The position numbers and the translations under genes were made by a program. The notes beneath the pieces were generated by a model. The model was not told where the DNA came from, searched no databases, and was given only the letters and a program-made list of their open reading frames with translations. Below are positions 28,628-38,249 of a DNA stretch of 64,000 bases, piece by piece (the stretch's first letter is position 1; every line of letters starts with the position of its first letter). The DNA is from Fidelibacterota bacterium (GTDB taxonomy: Bacteria; Pseudomonadota; Alphaproteobacteria; Rhodospirillales; Rhodospirillaceae): the NCBI GenBank assembly GCA_947476065.1, contig CANJPG010000005.1, forward strand, positions 18,657 to 82,656, written 5' to 3'.

Positions 28628-29898
28628 GCGTCCTTCAGCACCGCAACGACGGTCTGCGTCAGCTTGGCCATGTCTTCATCGCCGATGGTCAGGGCCGGCG
28701 TGAGATAGACGATCCTATTGAAGGGCCGCACCCAGACGCCGGAGTCGATGAAGCGCTGCTTCAAGGCATTCATGTCGTCGATTTTGTTCAGCTCGACGAC
28801 GCCGATGGCCCCCATGACCCGCACATCCTTGACGCCGACGATGTCGCGGCACGGAGCGAGGCCGGCTTCCAGCGATTCGGAAATCGCCATGGCCTGGGCT
28901 AGGCGCGGCTCCAGTTCAAAGAGATCGAGCGAGGCATTGGCCGCCGCGCAGGCCAGCGGATTGGCCATGAAGGTGGGGCCGTGCATCAGCGCGTGTTCGG
29001 GCCTGTCGGACCAGAAGGCGTCGAAAACCTTTTTGCGCGCGACCGTTGCCGCGAGGGCCATGGTGCCGCCGGTAAGCGCTTTGGACAGGGTGATGATGTC
29101 GGGCACGATGCCGGCCCCATCGCAGGCGAACATGGTGCCGGTGCGCCCGAAGCCGGTGAAGATTTCGTCGCAGATCAACAGCAAACCATAACGGTCGGCC
29201 GCCGCACGAATGTGCTGCAGGACTTCGGCGCCATGGAACAGCATGCCGCCCGCACCCTGCACCAACGGCTCAACCACGATGCCCGCCAGCGTATCGGCAT
29301 GGCGTTCCAGGAATGCATCGAAAGCCATGATGCTGTCCTCATCGCGCGGCAGATCGACGACGTGATGTTTGGGCAGGAGGCCCTTGAACAGCGCGTGCAT
29401 GCCCTCGTCGGGATCGCTGACGGCCATGGTGGCAATGGTGTCGCCGTGATAACCGCCTTTGAACGCGAGGAAACTGTGGCGCGTGCGTACGCCCTGGTTC
29501 AGCCAGTATTGCGTCGCCATCTTGAGCGCCACTTCGACCGCCACCGAGCCTGAGTCGGAGAAGAACACATGATCCAGGTCGCCGGGCAGCAGTTTCGCCA
29601 AACGCGCGGCCAGGGTCAGCGCCGGCTTGTGCACCAGGCCTGCGAACATCACATGGGACATCAGATCGAGCTGGCTGGAAACGGCGGCGCGGATATGCGG
29701 ATTGCCGTAGCCGTGGCAGGCAGTCCACCACGAGGCGATGCCGTCGATCAGCTCGCGGCCATCGGCGAGAACGATGCGCGTGCCATGAGTATGCGACACC
29801 GCCAAGGGCGGTGCGGCGGTCTTCATCTGCGTATAGGGCAGCCAGATGTGGGGAAAGCCGGACTCGTACCAATCGGGCGCGAGCGGGGGATTTTCCAT
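28624..29898 (-). CDS. bioA: Adenosylmethionine-8-amino-7-oxononanoate aminotransferase
   Basis: A 424-residue class III PLP aminotransferase for the third committed step of biotin synthesis (KAPA to DAPA with SAM as amino donor). The N-terminal HIWLPYTQM and IASWWTACHGYGNP segments are specific for BioA; the PLP lysine is in IITLSKALTGG. The ATG at 29898 shares one base with the bioB stop (TGATG), so the two are coupled. It converges with bioC. Confidence 0.96.
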   Translation of the reverse strand: MENPPLAPDWYESGFPHIWLPYTQMKTAAPPLAVSHTHGTRIVLADGRELIDGIASWWTACHGYGNPHIRAAVSSQLDLMSHVMFAGLVHKPALTLAARLAKLLPGDLDHVFFSDSGSVAVEVALKMATQYWLNQGVRTRHSFLAFKGGYHGDTIATMAVSDPDEGMHALFKGLLPKHHVVDLPRDEDSIMAFDAFLERHADTLAGIVVEPLVQGAGGMLFHGAEVLQHIRAAADRYGLLLICDEIFTGFGRTGTMFACDGAGIVPDIITLSKALTGGTMALAATVARKKVFDAFWSDRPEHALMHGPTFMANPLACAAANASLDLFELEPRLAQAMAISESLEAGLAPCRDIVGVKDVRVMGAIGVVELNKIDDMNALKQRFIDSGVWVRPFNRIVYLTPALTIGDEDMAKLTQTVVAVLKDA

Positions 29899-30896
29899 CA
29901 CGCGGGCATCGGAACCATGCCGAGACGCGCGAACAGCGCTTGGTCGTGATCCTCGCCCGGGTTGGGCGTGGTCAGCAGTTTGGCTCCGTAGAAAATCGAG
30001 TTGGCGCCGGCGAGGAAACACAAGGCCTGGATTTCGTCGGACATCTCTTCGCGGCCCGCCGACAGGCGCACCATGGAGCGCGGCATGGTGATGCGGGCGA
30101 CGGCGATGGTGCGCACGAAGTCGAACTGGTCGAGCTTGGCCGCACCCTTGAGCGGCGTGCCTTCCACCTGGACCAGCATGTTGATCGGCACGCTTTCCGG
30201 ATGTGCCGGCAGCGTCGCCAGTGCAGTGATCATGCCGACGCGGTCTTCTTCCGCCTCGCCCATGCCGACGATGCCGCCGCAGCAGACATTGATTCCTGCC
30301 TCCCGTACGCAGGACAATGTATTGAGGCGGTCGGCGTAAATGCGCGTCGAGATGATGTTGCCGTAGAACTCCGGCGACGTGTCGAGGTTGTGGTTGTAGT
30401 AGTCGAGGCCCGAGCGCTTCAGGCGCGCGGCCTGTTCCGTGGTCAGCATGCCGAGGGTGGCGCAGGACTCAAGGCCCATAGCCTTCACGCCCTCGACCAT
30501 GGCGCAGACGGTGTCCAGATCGCGGTCCTTGGGCGAGCGCCAGGCGGCCCCCATGCAAAAGCGCGTCGCGCCGTTGGCCTTGGCGGCGCGGGCTTCGGCC
30601 AGCACCTTCTCGACTTCCATCAACTTCTCGGCCGGCAGACCCGTATCGTGGTGGGCGCTCTGGGGACAATAGCCGCAATCCTCGGGACAGCCGCCGGTCT
30701 TGATCGACAGCAGTGTGGAGACCTGGACCTCGCGCGGGTCGAAGTTCATGCGATGGATGGTCTGGGCCTGGAACATCAGCTCGGGGAACGGCAGCGCGAA
30801 CAGCGCGCGTACCTCTTCCCGGGTCCAATCGGAGCGCACGGCGCCCGGATTGATAAGCTTGCTGAACTGCTGAGAGGCCTCGACGGTCGATGACAT
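29898..30896 (-). CDS. bioB: Biotin synthase
   Basis: A 332-residue radical SAM enzyme inserting sulfur into dethiobiotin. The radical SAM cysteines are at 70, 74 and 77 in [16 protein letters not shown], and the auxiliary cluster ligands are in segments such as FCMGAAWR and CATLGML. The ATG at 30896 is used because the frame upstream overlaps the divergent bioF promoter and lacks homology-like sequence. No BioR or BirA operator could be recognised in the 101 bases between bioB and bioF. Confidence 0.97.
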   Translation of the reverse strand: MSSTVEASQQFSKLINPGAVRSDWTREEVRALFALPFPELMFQAQTIHRMNFDPREVQVSTLLSIKTGGCPEDCGYCPQSAHHDTGLPAEKLMEVEKVLAEARAAKANGATRFCMGAAWRSPKDRDLDTVCAMVEGVKAMGLESCATLGMLTTEQAARLKRSGLDYYNHNLDTSPEFYGNIISTRIYADRLNTLSCVREAGINVCCGGIVGMGEAEEDRVGMITALATLPAHPESVPINMLVQVEGTPLKGAAKLDQFDFVRTIAVARITMPRSMVRLSAGREEMSDEIQALCFLAGANSIFYGAKLLTTPNPGEDHDQALFARLGMVPMPA

Positions 30897-30997
30897 ATTA
30901 CAGTATGCCTTTGCGGTGAAACTGCGGCTTGAACCACGTTGGGCGTAAAGATACATCCGCCGGGCGTCAAGGTGGAAGGGCCACGGGAAGGCCATAG

Positions 30998-32152
30998 ATG
31001 TCTAGTCTCGATACATACGCCGCCAAAAAGCTCGCTGCGCTCGAAGCGCGGCACCTGCGCCGGACGCTTGTCGAGACGGCGCGCGAGGACGGCATCTGGG
31101 TGCAGCGCGCCGGACGCAAATTGCTATCGTTTTCCTGCAACGATTATCTCAACCTGTCACAGCATCCCAATGTCCAAGACGCGGCCATCGCCGCCATCCG
31201 CGAACATGGCGCCGGGGCCGGGGCCTCGCGGCTGGTGACCGGCAACCACCCACTGTACGCAGCACTTGAAACCCGCCTCGCGCGCCTCAAGCAGACTGAA
31301 GCCGCTTGTGTGTTCGGTTCAGGATACTTGGCAAACTTGGGAATCATCTCGACGCTCATCGGGCGCAACGATCTGGTGTTGGTGGACGAGTTGTCCCATT
31401 CCTGCATCCTGGCAGGGGCTGCCCTCAGCGGCGGCAAGATGCTGACCTTCCGACATAATAATATCGAGGACGCACGCGCGCTGCTGACACAGCATCGTGC
31501 CAGTCACCGCCATGTGCTCATCGCCACCGACGGCGTATTTTCCATGGACGGGGATCTCGCGCCCTTGCATGAGCTCGCTGCACTCTCTCAGGAACACGAC
31601 GCCTGGCTGCTGTCGGACGACGCCCACGGCATCGGCGTTGTCGGCGGCGGGCGCGGCTCCGGCTTCGCGCGCGGCGGCAAAGCCGACATTCCGCTGCAGA
31701 TGGGCACGTTGTCGAAAGCCGTGGGCGGTTACGGCGGCTATCTCTGCGCCTCGCAATTCGTCATCGACCTGATCAAAACCCGCGCGCGGACCTTTGTGTA
31801 TTCGACGGCCCTACCGCCGCCCACGGTCGCCGCCGCCATCGCCGCCCTCGACATTATCGAACAGGACGCGGCCCTCACGGCCAAACCCTTGCAGAAAGCC
31901 AAGGCCTTCACGTCGCGCCTCAACCTGCGCGAAGCTGAAAGCGCCATCGTGCCGATTGTGCTGGGGGATACGGAAACCACATTGAACGCCTCGAGGATGC
32001 TCGAAGACGAAGGTTTCCTGGTCAGCGCCATTCGTCCGCCGACGGTGCCGAATGGCACCTCACGATTGCGGCTCACCTTCACCGCCGCCCATCCCGATGC
32101 CGAAATCGCGCGCCTCGCCGCGATCATCGGCGAACGCCTGTTGGTGCACTGA
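30998..32152 (+). CDS. bioF: 8-amino-7-oxononanoate synthase
   Basis: A 384-residue PLP enzyme condensing pimeloyl-ACP (or CoA) with alanine. The PLP lysine is K240 in [12 protein letters not shown], and [11 protein letters not shown] carries the cofactor-contacting aspartate and histidine. The N-terminal [13 protein letters not shown] is typical. It is divergent from bioB, and its stop overlaps the bioD start as TGATG. Confidence 0.97.
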   Translation: MSSLDTYAAKKLAALEARHLRRTLVETAREDGIWVQRAGRKLLSFSCNDYLNLSQHPNVQDAAIAAIREHGAGAGASRLVTGNHPLYAALETRLARLKQTEAACVFGSGYLANLGIISTLIGRNDLVLVDELSHSCILAGAALSGGKMLTFRHNNIEDARALLTQHRASHRHVLIATDGVFSMDGDLAPLHELAALSQEHDAWLLSDDAHGIGVVGGGRGSGFARGGKADIPLQMGTLSKAVGGYGGYLCASQFVIDLIKTRARTFVYSTALPPPTVAAAIAALDIIEQDAALTAKPLQKAKAFTSRLNLREAESAIVPIVLGDTETTLNASRMLEDEGFLVSAIRPPTVPNGTSRLRLTFTAAHPDAEIARLAAIIGERLLVH

Positions 32153-32826
32153 TGCCCGCATTTTTCGTCACCGCCACCGGCACCGACATCGGCAAAACCT
32201 TCGTCACCGCCGGCCTGGTCAAGATCCTGCGCCAGCGCCGCCAGCAAGTTGCGGCCATCAAGCCCGTCGCCAGCGGCTACGACCCCGCGACCGCCGCTGC
32301 CAGTGACGCCGGACAATTGCTGGCGGCCATGGGCCAGCCGGTCACTGACGAGACGATTGCCGCCATCAGCCCCTGGAGATACACAGCCCCGCTGTCGCCC
32401 GACATGGCGGCAGCCCGCGAAGGCCGCGCCGTGGACTACGCCGCTCTGCTCGCATTCACCAAAGCCGCCGTTGCGCAGACGCCCGGCGTTCTCTTTGTCG
32501 AAGGCATCGGCGGCGTGATGGTGCCGCTCGACCCCACGCACACGACATTGGATTGGATGGCGGAGATGAAACTGCCGCTGATCCTGGTGACCGGCAGCTA
32601 CCTCGGCACCATCAGCCACACCTTGACGGCGGTGAACGCGGTCACCCAGCGCGGGCTTCGGCTGGCGGCGCTGGTGGTCAATGAAACGCCCGGCAGCACT
32701 GTCGCGCATTTTGAAACCGCGCAGAACCTGGCCGCGCGCGTCAATACGCCGGTGGTGACCCTCCCGCGCGACGCGGTGACGGGGCACGCCGGCTTTGCGG
32801 CGCTCGAAGCCCTGGTTTCCGGTTGA
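32152..32826 (+). CDS. bioD: Dethiobiotin synthetase
   Basis: A 224-residue ATP-dependent carboxylase that closes the ureido ring of dethiobiotin. The P-loop is GTDIGKT (residues 10-16), and KPVASGY supplies the catalytic lysine region. The segment VEGIGGVMVPLD is also diagnostic. It is translationally coupled to bioF and ends against the convergent DUF3775 gene with no gap. Confidence 0.95.
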   Translation: MPAFFVTATGTDIGKTFVTAGLVKILRQRRQQVAAIKPVASGYDPATAAASDAGQLLAAMGQPVTDETIAAISPWRYTAPLSPDMAAAREGRAVDYAALLAFTKAAVAQTPGVLFVEGIGGVMVPLDPTHTTLDWMAEMKLPLILVTGSYLGTISHTLTAVNAVTQRGLRLAALVVNETPGSTVAHFETAQNLAARVNTPVVTLPRDAVTGHAGFAALEALVSG

Positions 32827-33231
32827 TTATTCGGCGTCTTCGCAGGACAGGCCCAGTTCGCTGAGGCCTTCTTCCAGCTCGTCGGCCAGCAGCGGCTGGC
32901 TGAGCAGATACCGCGCCACGCGCTTGGGATGCTCTTCGTGGGCGATCTCGACGGCTTCGTCCCAGTCTTCGGCGGTATAGGTGCCGCGGCCGATCCAGGC
33001 CAGGGCCACGAGGTCGGCCTGCTCGTCGTCGTTCAGGCTGTCGATGAAGGCCTTGAGGTCTTCATACTCGGCGTTGTCGGCGTCACCGCCCTCGTCTTCT
33101 TCCGGCAGTTCCTCGCGCACGACGTCGTCGCCGGCGTGGTGACCGGGCTCATCCTCGATGGGATCGAGATCGGCCATCACCTCGCGGGCGCGATTGATGA
33201 CGTAGCAGACGGTTTCCAGGGCGATATCCAT
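32827..33231 (-). CDS. DUF3775 family acidic protein
   Basis: A 134-residue very acidic protein. The C-terminal LVALAWIGRGTYTAEDWDEA and YLLSQPLLADELEEGL segments match the DUF3775 family, which has no known function. The start at 33231 follows GAGGAAG. It lies 13 bases after the GlpQ stop on the same strand and may be read with it. Confidence 0.8.
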   Translation of the reverse strand: MDIALETVCYVINRAREVMADLDPIEDEPGHHAGDDVVREELPEEDEGGDADNAEYEDLKAFIDSLNDDEQADLVALAWIGRGTYTAEDWDEAVEIAHEEHPKRVARYLLSQPLLADELEEGLSELGLSCEDAE

Positions 33232-33244
33232 AGCTTCCTCACTC

Positions 33245-34243
33245 TCACTTCGGCATTGGATATGATTCACCGAAGGCTTTCAACGCCAGATCGGGCGTAT
33301 CCGTAAACACCCCATCGACGCCCAATTGCGCGAACTGGCAGTACTCTTTGCCCGCATCGCCCGCATAAGTCACAGGCAGGAACTGTATCTCCGGGCGGAA
33401 GGTATAGGGATGCACCAGGAGGCCGGCCTGGTGAGCGCGGGCCACCAGATCGGTAGGCGGTCCGGTGCGGCCCTTGGCATCGACCGGCACGATCAGGCTT
33501 TTGGCGGGCCCGATGCCCTCGGCGAAACGCGCGATGGCGCCCAGGCTTTCGTCGGTGGTCTCCGGGCTGCCCTCGGCCAGCAGGTAAATCACCGGCACGG
33601 CCGTGCCCTCGCCCATGCGCCACACGCTGTCGGCCTCGAAGGATTCCAGGAACACCGGCGAGCCGGGGCGGTCCAGGGCCCAGGCTGTGAGGATCGACAA
33701 CAGCGGCTCCTCCATCGGGAGTCCCATGGCGCGGAAGTAGCTGGGGTGCTTGGTCTCGATATAGACGCCGATGGTCCGCCCGGTCTCGCGCTGTTTAGCG
33801 GCGCGCAAAGTGAGGATCTCGGCGATGGTCGGGATATGGAAATGGCTGTTGTTTGACTGATCGCGGAACGCCAAGCGCTCCTTGGCGCGCACGGTCGAAA
33901 GCTCATCCAGGTTGAAGTGCTCGCTGAACCAACCCTCCACCATGCGCCCGTCGATAGTCTTGGTCGTCTTGCGGTTGGGAAAGCGCAGTGCGATGTCGGT
34001 GGTGTCGCTCAGCTCGTTCTCATGGCGGGCAACGAGGTAGCCGTCCTTGGTGACGACGAGGTCGGCCTCGATGTAGTCGGCCCCCTGATCGATGGCGCGA
34101 GCGTAGCTCTCAAGGGTATGTTCGGGCAGATAGCCGCTTGCGCCGCGATGGGCGATCACCAGCGGACGTGCCGGCTCCGCAGCGGAGACGTTGCCGGCGC
34201 AGACAGCAGCCATAATAAGAATGGACGGGATGAGACGCGGCAC
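33245..34243 (-). CDS. Glycerophosphodiester phosphodiesterase, exported
   Basis: A 332-residue GlpQ-like enzyme that hydrolyses glycerophosphodiesters to glycerol-3-phosphate and an alcohol in the periplasm. A signal peptide (MPRLIPSILIMAAVCAGNVS) precedes the catalytic start LVIAHRGASGYLPEHT with the paired H and R, and EADLVVTKDGYLVARHE holds the metal-binding E and D and the second histidine. I chose the GTG at 34243 because GGAG lies eight bases upstream and the leader is then complete; the open frame continues upstream without support. Substrate range is assumed from the family. Confidence 0.88.
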   Translation of the reverse strand: MPRLIPSILIMAAVCAGNVSAAEPARPLVIAHRGASGYLPEHTLESYARAIDQGADYIEADLVVTKDGYLVARHENELSDTTDIALRFPNRKTTKTIDGRMVEGWFSEHFNLDELSTVRAKERLAFRDQSNNSHFHIPTIAEILTLRAAKQRETGRTIGVYIETKHPSYFRAMGLPMEEPLLSILTAWALDRPGSPVFLESFEADSVWRMGEGTAVPVIYLLAEGSPETTDESLGAIARFAEGIGPAKSLIVPVDAKGRTGPPTDLVARAHQAGLLVHPYTFRPEIQFLPVTYAGDAGKEYCQFAQLGVDGVFTDTPDLALKAFGESYPMPK

Positions 34244-34345
34244 CGGCTTTCTCCATAGCGACCCCGGATTTTGCCACAGAGACCGGCGCTGTGAAGATGG
34301 CTTGGCGCACTTAGCCGCAGCTGTCACACAAAATAGGCAAAGAAA

Positions 34346-34387
34346 AAGGCCGCTCGACCCAAATAAATGGGGCCCGAAAGCGGCCTT
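34346..34387 (-). terminator. Intrinsic terminator of nrdB
   Basis: Nine-pair stem, arms 34346-34354 and 34379-34387, followed on the minus strand by TTTTTC. It ends the nrdA-nrdB transcript. Confidence 0.88.
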
Positions 34388-34407
34388 CCCCAACGATCTG
34401 GCGGCGA

Positions 34408-35454
34408 CTACTCCGCGGCGACGCTCTCGCCGTTGGTCTTGCGGGTCTGCATCATCTTGTCGAAGTGCGACCACACACCCTCGACGCCGTGCCATTGGCC
34501 GCGCGTGGCGGCTTTGGAGTACTCGGTGGCGCGGGCTTCAAAGAAGTTCGCGTGCTCGACACCGTTCAAAATCTGCTGCAGCCAGGGCAGCGGGTGTTCC
34601 TTGATGTTGTAGACGGCAGGTAAGCCGAGCTGCGACAGGCGCCAGTCGGCGACGTAGCGGATGTAGGACTGGATGTCCTTGGGCGTCATGCCGTTGACCG
34701 GGCCCATGTCGAAGGCAAGATCAATGAACTTGTCTTCGAGGCTGACCACTGTCTTGCAGCAATCGACGATGTCGTCCTTCACGCCTTGGGTCAGGCAATT
34801 GGTTTCACGCGCGAAGGTGTGGAACAGCTTGATGATGGCTTCGCAGTGCAGGCTTTCATCGCGCACGGACCACGAGACGATCTGGCCCATGCCCTTCATC
34901 TTGTTCTGGCGCGGGAAGTTGAGCAGCATGGCGAAAGAAGCGAACAGCTGCAGGCCTTCGGTGAAGCCGCCGAACATGGCCAGCGTACGGGCGATGTCGG
35001 CGGGCGTATCGACGCCGAACTTCTGCATGTAGCTGTGTTTGTCGGCCATCTCCTTGTACTGCATGAAGGCGCCGAACTCGCTCTCGGGCATGCCGATGGT
35101 CTCAAGCAGCAGGGCATAGGCCGCGATATGGATGGTTTCCATATTCGAAAAGGCCGCGAGCATCATCTTGATTTCGGTCGGCTTGAAGACGCGGGCGTAG
35201 CGCTCCATGTAGTTGTCGTTCACCTCAATGTCCGACTGGGTGAAGAAGCGGAAAATCTGCGACAACAGACTGCGCTCGGCGTCGGTGAGCTTGCCGGCCC
35301 AATCCTTGCAGTCTTCGCCCAACGGCACTTCTTCGGGCATCCAATGGATCTGCTGCTGGCGCTTCCAATAATCGTGGGCCCACGGATAGCGGAACGGCTT
35401 ATAGCCGAGGCTGGGCGTCATGAGGCCGGGAAGTGTCGGCGTGATAATGTTCAT
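34408..35454 (-). CDS. nrdB: Ribonucleotide reductase class I, beta subunit
   Basis: A 348-residue radical-carrying subunit that supplies the tyrosyl radical used by NrdA to make deoxyribonucleotides. Metal ligands include E106 and H109 in NMETIHIAAY, with the radical tyrosine expected at 113 (spacing as in E. coli 115/118/122), and a second ExxH in RDESLHCEAI. The tyrosine argues for class Ia rather than Ic. No ATP-cone is present. It follows nrdA by 40 bases and ends in a strong terminator. Confidence 0.96.
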   Translation of the reverse strand: MNIITPTLPGLMTPSLGYKPFRYPWAHDYWKRQQQIHWMPEEVPLGEDCKDWAGKLTDAERSLLSQIFRFFTQSDIEVNDNYMERYARVFKPTEIKMMLAAFSNMETIHIAAYALLLETIGMPESEFGAFMQYKEMADKHSYMQKFGVDTPADIARTLAMFGGFTEGLQLFASFAMLLNFPRQNKMKGMGQIVSWSVRDESLHCEAIIKLFHTFARETNCLTQGVKDDIVDCCKTVVSLEDKFIDLAFDMGPVNGMTPKDIQSYIRYVADWRLSQLGLPAVYNIKEHPLPWLQQILNGVEHANFFEARATEYSKAATRGQWHGVEGVWSHFDKMMQTRKTNGESVAAE

Positions 35455-35494
35455 ATGCGTCGTCCTGTCAGCGGTCTGCGGCGGCACTTAGGCT

Positions 35495-37390
35495 CTACTG
35501 GCAGGCCAGGCATTCCTCGTAGTCGGTGCGGTCGCCGCCCAGGGGCTTTTCCGGCCACTGACGGGTGTTGTCTGCTTCGACGCCGGCAAAGGCGGCGCGC
35601 TGCACCGACTTGGAGCGAAGGTAATAAAGGCTCTTCACGCCCGATTCCCAGGCGCGCCAATGCAGCATCATCAGGTCCCACTTATCCACGTCCGAGGGGA
35701 TAAACAGGTTGATGGACTGGCCCTGGCAGATATACGGCGAACGGTCGGCTGAAAACTCGACCACCCAACGCTGATCAATTTCAAAGGCGGTCTTGAACAC
35801 GTCCTTCTCTTCTTGCGAAAGACCGTTCAGGTGCTGCACCGAGCCTTCATGCTCGAGGATCGAATTCCAGGTGGCAGGATTGTCGAGGCCTTTTTCCGCC
35901 AGGACTTTACCGAGATAGGGGTTCTTCACCGAGAATGAGCCCGACAAGGTTTTGTGCGTATACACATTGGCCGGGATCGGCTCGACGCACGGCGACGCAC
36001 CGCCGCAGATGATGCTGATGGAGGCCGTCGGCGCGATGGCGAGCTTATGCGAGAAGCGCGCCATGACGCCGGTTTCGGCGGCGTCGGGGCAGGGCCCGCG
36101 CTCCTCGGCCAGCTGCACCGAGGCCGCATCGGCGGCGCGGCGGATGTGCTTGAACATCTTGATGTTCCAGGACTTGGCCATGGCCGACTCAAAGGGCACG
36201 CCCTTGGCCTGCAGGAACGAATGATAACCCATGATGCCGAGGCCCACCGAACGCTCGCGGATGGCCGAATACTTGGCGCGGTCCATGGAGGCCGGCGCGC
36301 GGTCGATGAAGTCCTGCAACACGTTGTCGAGGAAGCGCATGACGTCGGGGATGAACTGCTCGTCGGTGTTCCACTCGTCCCAGGTCTCGACATTGAGCGA
36401 GGACAGGCAGCACACGGCGGTGCGGTCCACGCCTTTGTGATCGGGGCCGGTGTGCAGCATGATTTCGCTGCAGAGGTTCGAGGTGGTGACCTTCAAGCCC
36501 AGGTCACGCTGATGCTTGGGCATCTGGCGGTTGATGGTGTCGCCGAAGATCAGATAGGGCTCGCCGGTGTTCAGGCGGGTCTCGAGGATCTTCTGCCACA
36601 GCTCGCGGGCATTGACCGTCTTCATCACTTCGCCGGTCTTGGGGCTGCGCAGGCCAAAGGAGGCGTCGGCGCGCACGGCTTCCATGAATTCATCGGTGAT
36701 GTTGAGGCCGTGGTGCAGGTTCAGGCTTTTGCGGTTGAAATCGCCCGAGGGTTTGCGGATTTCCAGGAACTCTTCGATTTCCGGGTGATGCACGTCGAGG
36801 TACACGGCGGCCGAGCCGCGGCGAAGCGAGCCTTGCGAAATGGCCAGCGTGAGTGAATCCATCACGCGCACGAAAGGAATGATGCCCGAGGTGTGGCCGC
36901 AGTTCTTCACCTTCTCGCCGATGGAGCGCACCTTGCCCCAGTAGGTGCCGATGCCGCCGCCGTTGGAGGCCAGCCAGACGTTCTCGGTCCAGGTGCCGAC
37001 AATGCCGCCGAGGTCGTCGTTGACGGCGTTGAGAAAGCAGGAGATCGGCAGGCCGCGCTCCGCCCCACCATTCGACAGAACGGGCGTCGCGGGCATGAAC
37101 CACAGGCGCGACATGTAGTCGTAGATGCGCTGGGCGTGTTCGATGTTGTCGCTGTAGACCTTGGCGACGCGGGCGAACATGTCCTGGTAGGACTCACCCG
37201 GGAGCAAGTAACGGTCTTCGAGAGTCGCTTTGCCGAAGTCGGTCAAAAGGGCGTCGCGCGAGCGGTCGATGCGAATCGACGGCACAACTTCCAGAGCAGC
37301 GTCACGCTGCGGTTTGGGCGTTGAAAGTGGCTGGGGGGTAGTGGTGAGCGGCGTGGCGATGGCGGCGTTAGCGTCTACAGCGTAATTCAT
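35495..37390 (-). CDS. nrdA: Ribonucleotide reductase class I, alpha subunit
   Basis: A 631-residue catalytic subunit. Active-site and redox cysteines are seen in GLPISCFLN, SNLCSEIMLH and the C-terminal YEECLACQ. It is shorter than the E. coli enzyme (761), and the first 60 residues do not look like an ATP-cone, so the usual dATP overall-activity switch is probably absent. The start at 37390 follows a GAGGAAA site. Expression is likely controlled by NrdR: two boxes 31 bases apart lie 312-358 bases upstream, leaving a long structured leader. Confidence 0.96.
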   Translation of the reverse strand: MNYAVDANAAIATPLTTTPQPLSTPKPQRDAALEVVPSIRIDRSRDALLTDFGKATLEDRYLLPGESYQDMFARVAKVYSDNIEHAQRIYDYMSRLWFMPATPVLSNGGAERGLPISCFLNAVNDDLGGIVGTWTENVWLASNGGGIGTYWGKVRSIGEKVKNCGHTSGIIPFVRVMDSLTLAISQGSLRRGSAAVYLDVHHPEIEEFLEIRKPSGDFNRKSLNLHHGLNITDEFMEAVRADASFGLRSPKTGEVMKTVNARELWQKILETRLNTGEPYLIFGDTINRQMPKHQRDLGLKVTTSNLCSEIMLHTGPDHKGVDRTAVCCLSSLNVETWDEWNTDEQFIPDVMRFLDNVLQDFIDRAPASMDRAKYSAIRERSVGLGIMGYHSFLQAKGVPFESAMAKSWNIKMFKHIRRAADAASVQLAEERGPCPDAAETGVMARFSHKLAIAPTASISIICGGASPCVEPIPANVYTHKTLSGSFSVKNPYLGKVLAEKGLDNPATWNSILEHEGSVQHLNGLSQEEKDVFKTAFEIDQRWVVEFSADRSPYICQGQSINLFIPSDVDKWDLMMLHWRAWESGVKSLYYLRSKSVQRAAFAGVEADNTRQWPEKPLGGDRTDYEECLACQ

Positions 37391-37700
37391 ATTTTCCTCT
37401 TCCCCTCGAAACCAAAAATCCCCCGCGTCAGCCATCGCGAGCTTTTGGGGTCCGAAAGGAGTGAATCAGGCTCTGTCCCTAGGAAGGTGCCCTTGAAAAT
37501 CAAGGGCTTACCCTCACTCGAGTCTGCGGCAGGTGTAGCTTGCCGCGGCCTTGTTCTAGATGGTTATCGGTCGCGGGTTTTCCCGCGTACCCTCTCCAGC
37601 CCCTCGGTCCGTAGCCCCAGATTGTGTAGACCTGGGACATCCGCGATACGACATATGGTGTTCTTGTCGGGCCTTGCCGTCAACGGAACGAATTCACTTA
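37391..37700 (-). promoter_or_regulatory. Structured leader upstream of nrdA
   Basis: About 300 bases without a gene, probably transcribed as the nrdAB leader. It holds three perfect hairpins and one looser one: arms 37489-37496/37500-37507 (8 pairs, AAA loop); 37526-37531/37541-37546; 37572-37577/37582-37587 (TTTT loop); and about 37616-37620/37632-37636. An outer pairing, GAGTGA with TCACTC, may enclose the first. I could match it to no known riboswitch, tmRNA, RNase P RNA or 6S RNA. Confidence 0.45.
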
Positions 37701-37701
37701 T

Positions 37702-37748
37702 TCACAACATTTAGCGCTTGACGGGCGGAGCGAAACTATATCTAGCAG
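37702..37748 (-). promoter_or_regulatory. Two NrdR boxes
   Basis: Cores CAACATTTAG (37705-37714) and CTATATCTAG (37736-37745) fit the NrdR consensus core CwAtATaTwG with two and one mismatches. Their spacing is exactly 31 bases, three helical turns, as NrdR needs. They lie upstream of nrdA and should mediate nucleotide-dependent repression. Confidence 0.75.
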
Positions 37749-37994
37749 TTCTTAAGGGGCGGACTCAGGTTCTTCGCACAATGCATTGATTTCAATCGCG
37801 AAAAAAATGTGACGCGGAGGTTACAGTCGGCAGCGTTTTTTGAGCGCTTTCGTGCGATTTGGCGGTTTTCCGCCACCTTTCAACTATGCAGCCGCGGCAA
37901 TGCTGTGTTGCACAATTCCCCTTTGCCCGGACCGGCGACCTGCCTCATACAGCCGCCAAGCACCCACCTGACACAGGACTACGAGGGGACCGCC

Positions 37995-38219
37995 ATGGTG
38001 ACGCTGACCGACGACCAACGCGGATTGATCGACTACCTAGCCGACAAGGTGCACGAACTGACGGCCTCCGCCACGGGAACCACGGGCGTCGAGGCGACCG
38101 ACCTCATGCGGGAAGCCCAAGAGCTGACGGCGATCCGCGGCAGCATCATCGACCGCGCCCATGCGGCCGAAAATGCCGCCCAGCTGCAATTACCGCTCGA
38201 ATTGAGGAAGGCTGCCTAA
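37995..38219 (+). CDS. Small hypothetical protein
   Basis: A 74-residue protein beginning MVTLTDDQRGLIDYLADKV, predicted mostly helical, ending LPLELRKAA. No family is recognised. The ATG at 37995 is preceded by GAGGGG with good spacing; a longer open frame starts at 37809 but lacks a site. It has its own terminator, so it is a monocistronic unit, divergent from nrdA. Confidence 0.6.
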   Translation: MVTLTDDQRGLIDYLADKVHELTASATGTTGVEATDLMREAQELTAIRGSIIDRAHAAENAAQLQLPLELRKAA

Positions 38220-38249
38220 CAACCAAGAACTCGACAACGAGTCTTGAAG

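Noticed and set aside
30897..30997. BioR or BirA operator between bioB and bioF
   Set aside because: I looked for TTATNNATAA-type and BirA-type palindromes and found none.
37391..37700. Cobalamin riboswitch, tmRNA, RNase P RNA or SRP RNA in the nrdA leader
   Set aside because: None of the conserved boxes of these RNAs could be found on either strand.
37445..37714. 89-codon plus-strand frame in the nrdA leader
   Set aside because: No ribosome site, no family, and it lies over the hairpins and NrdR boxes.
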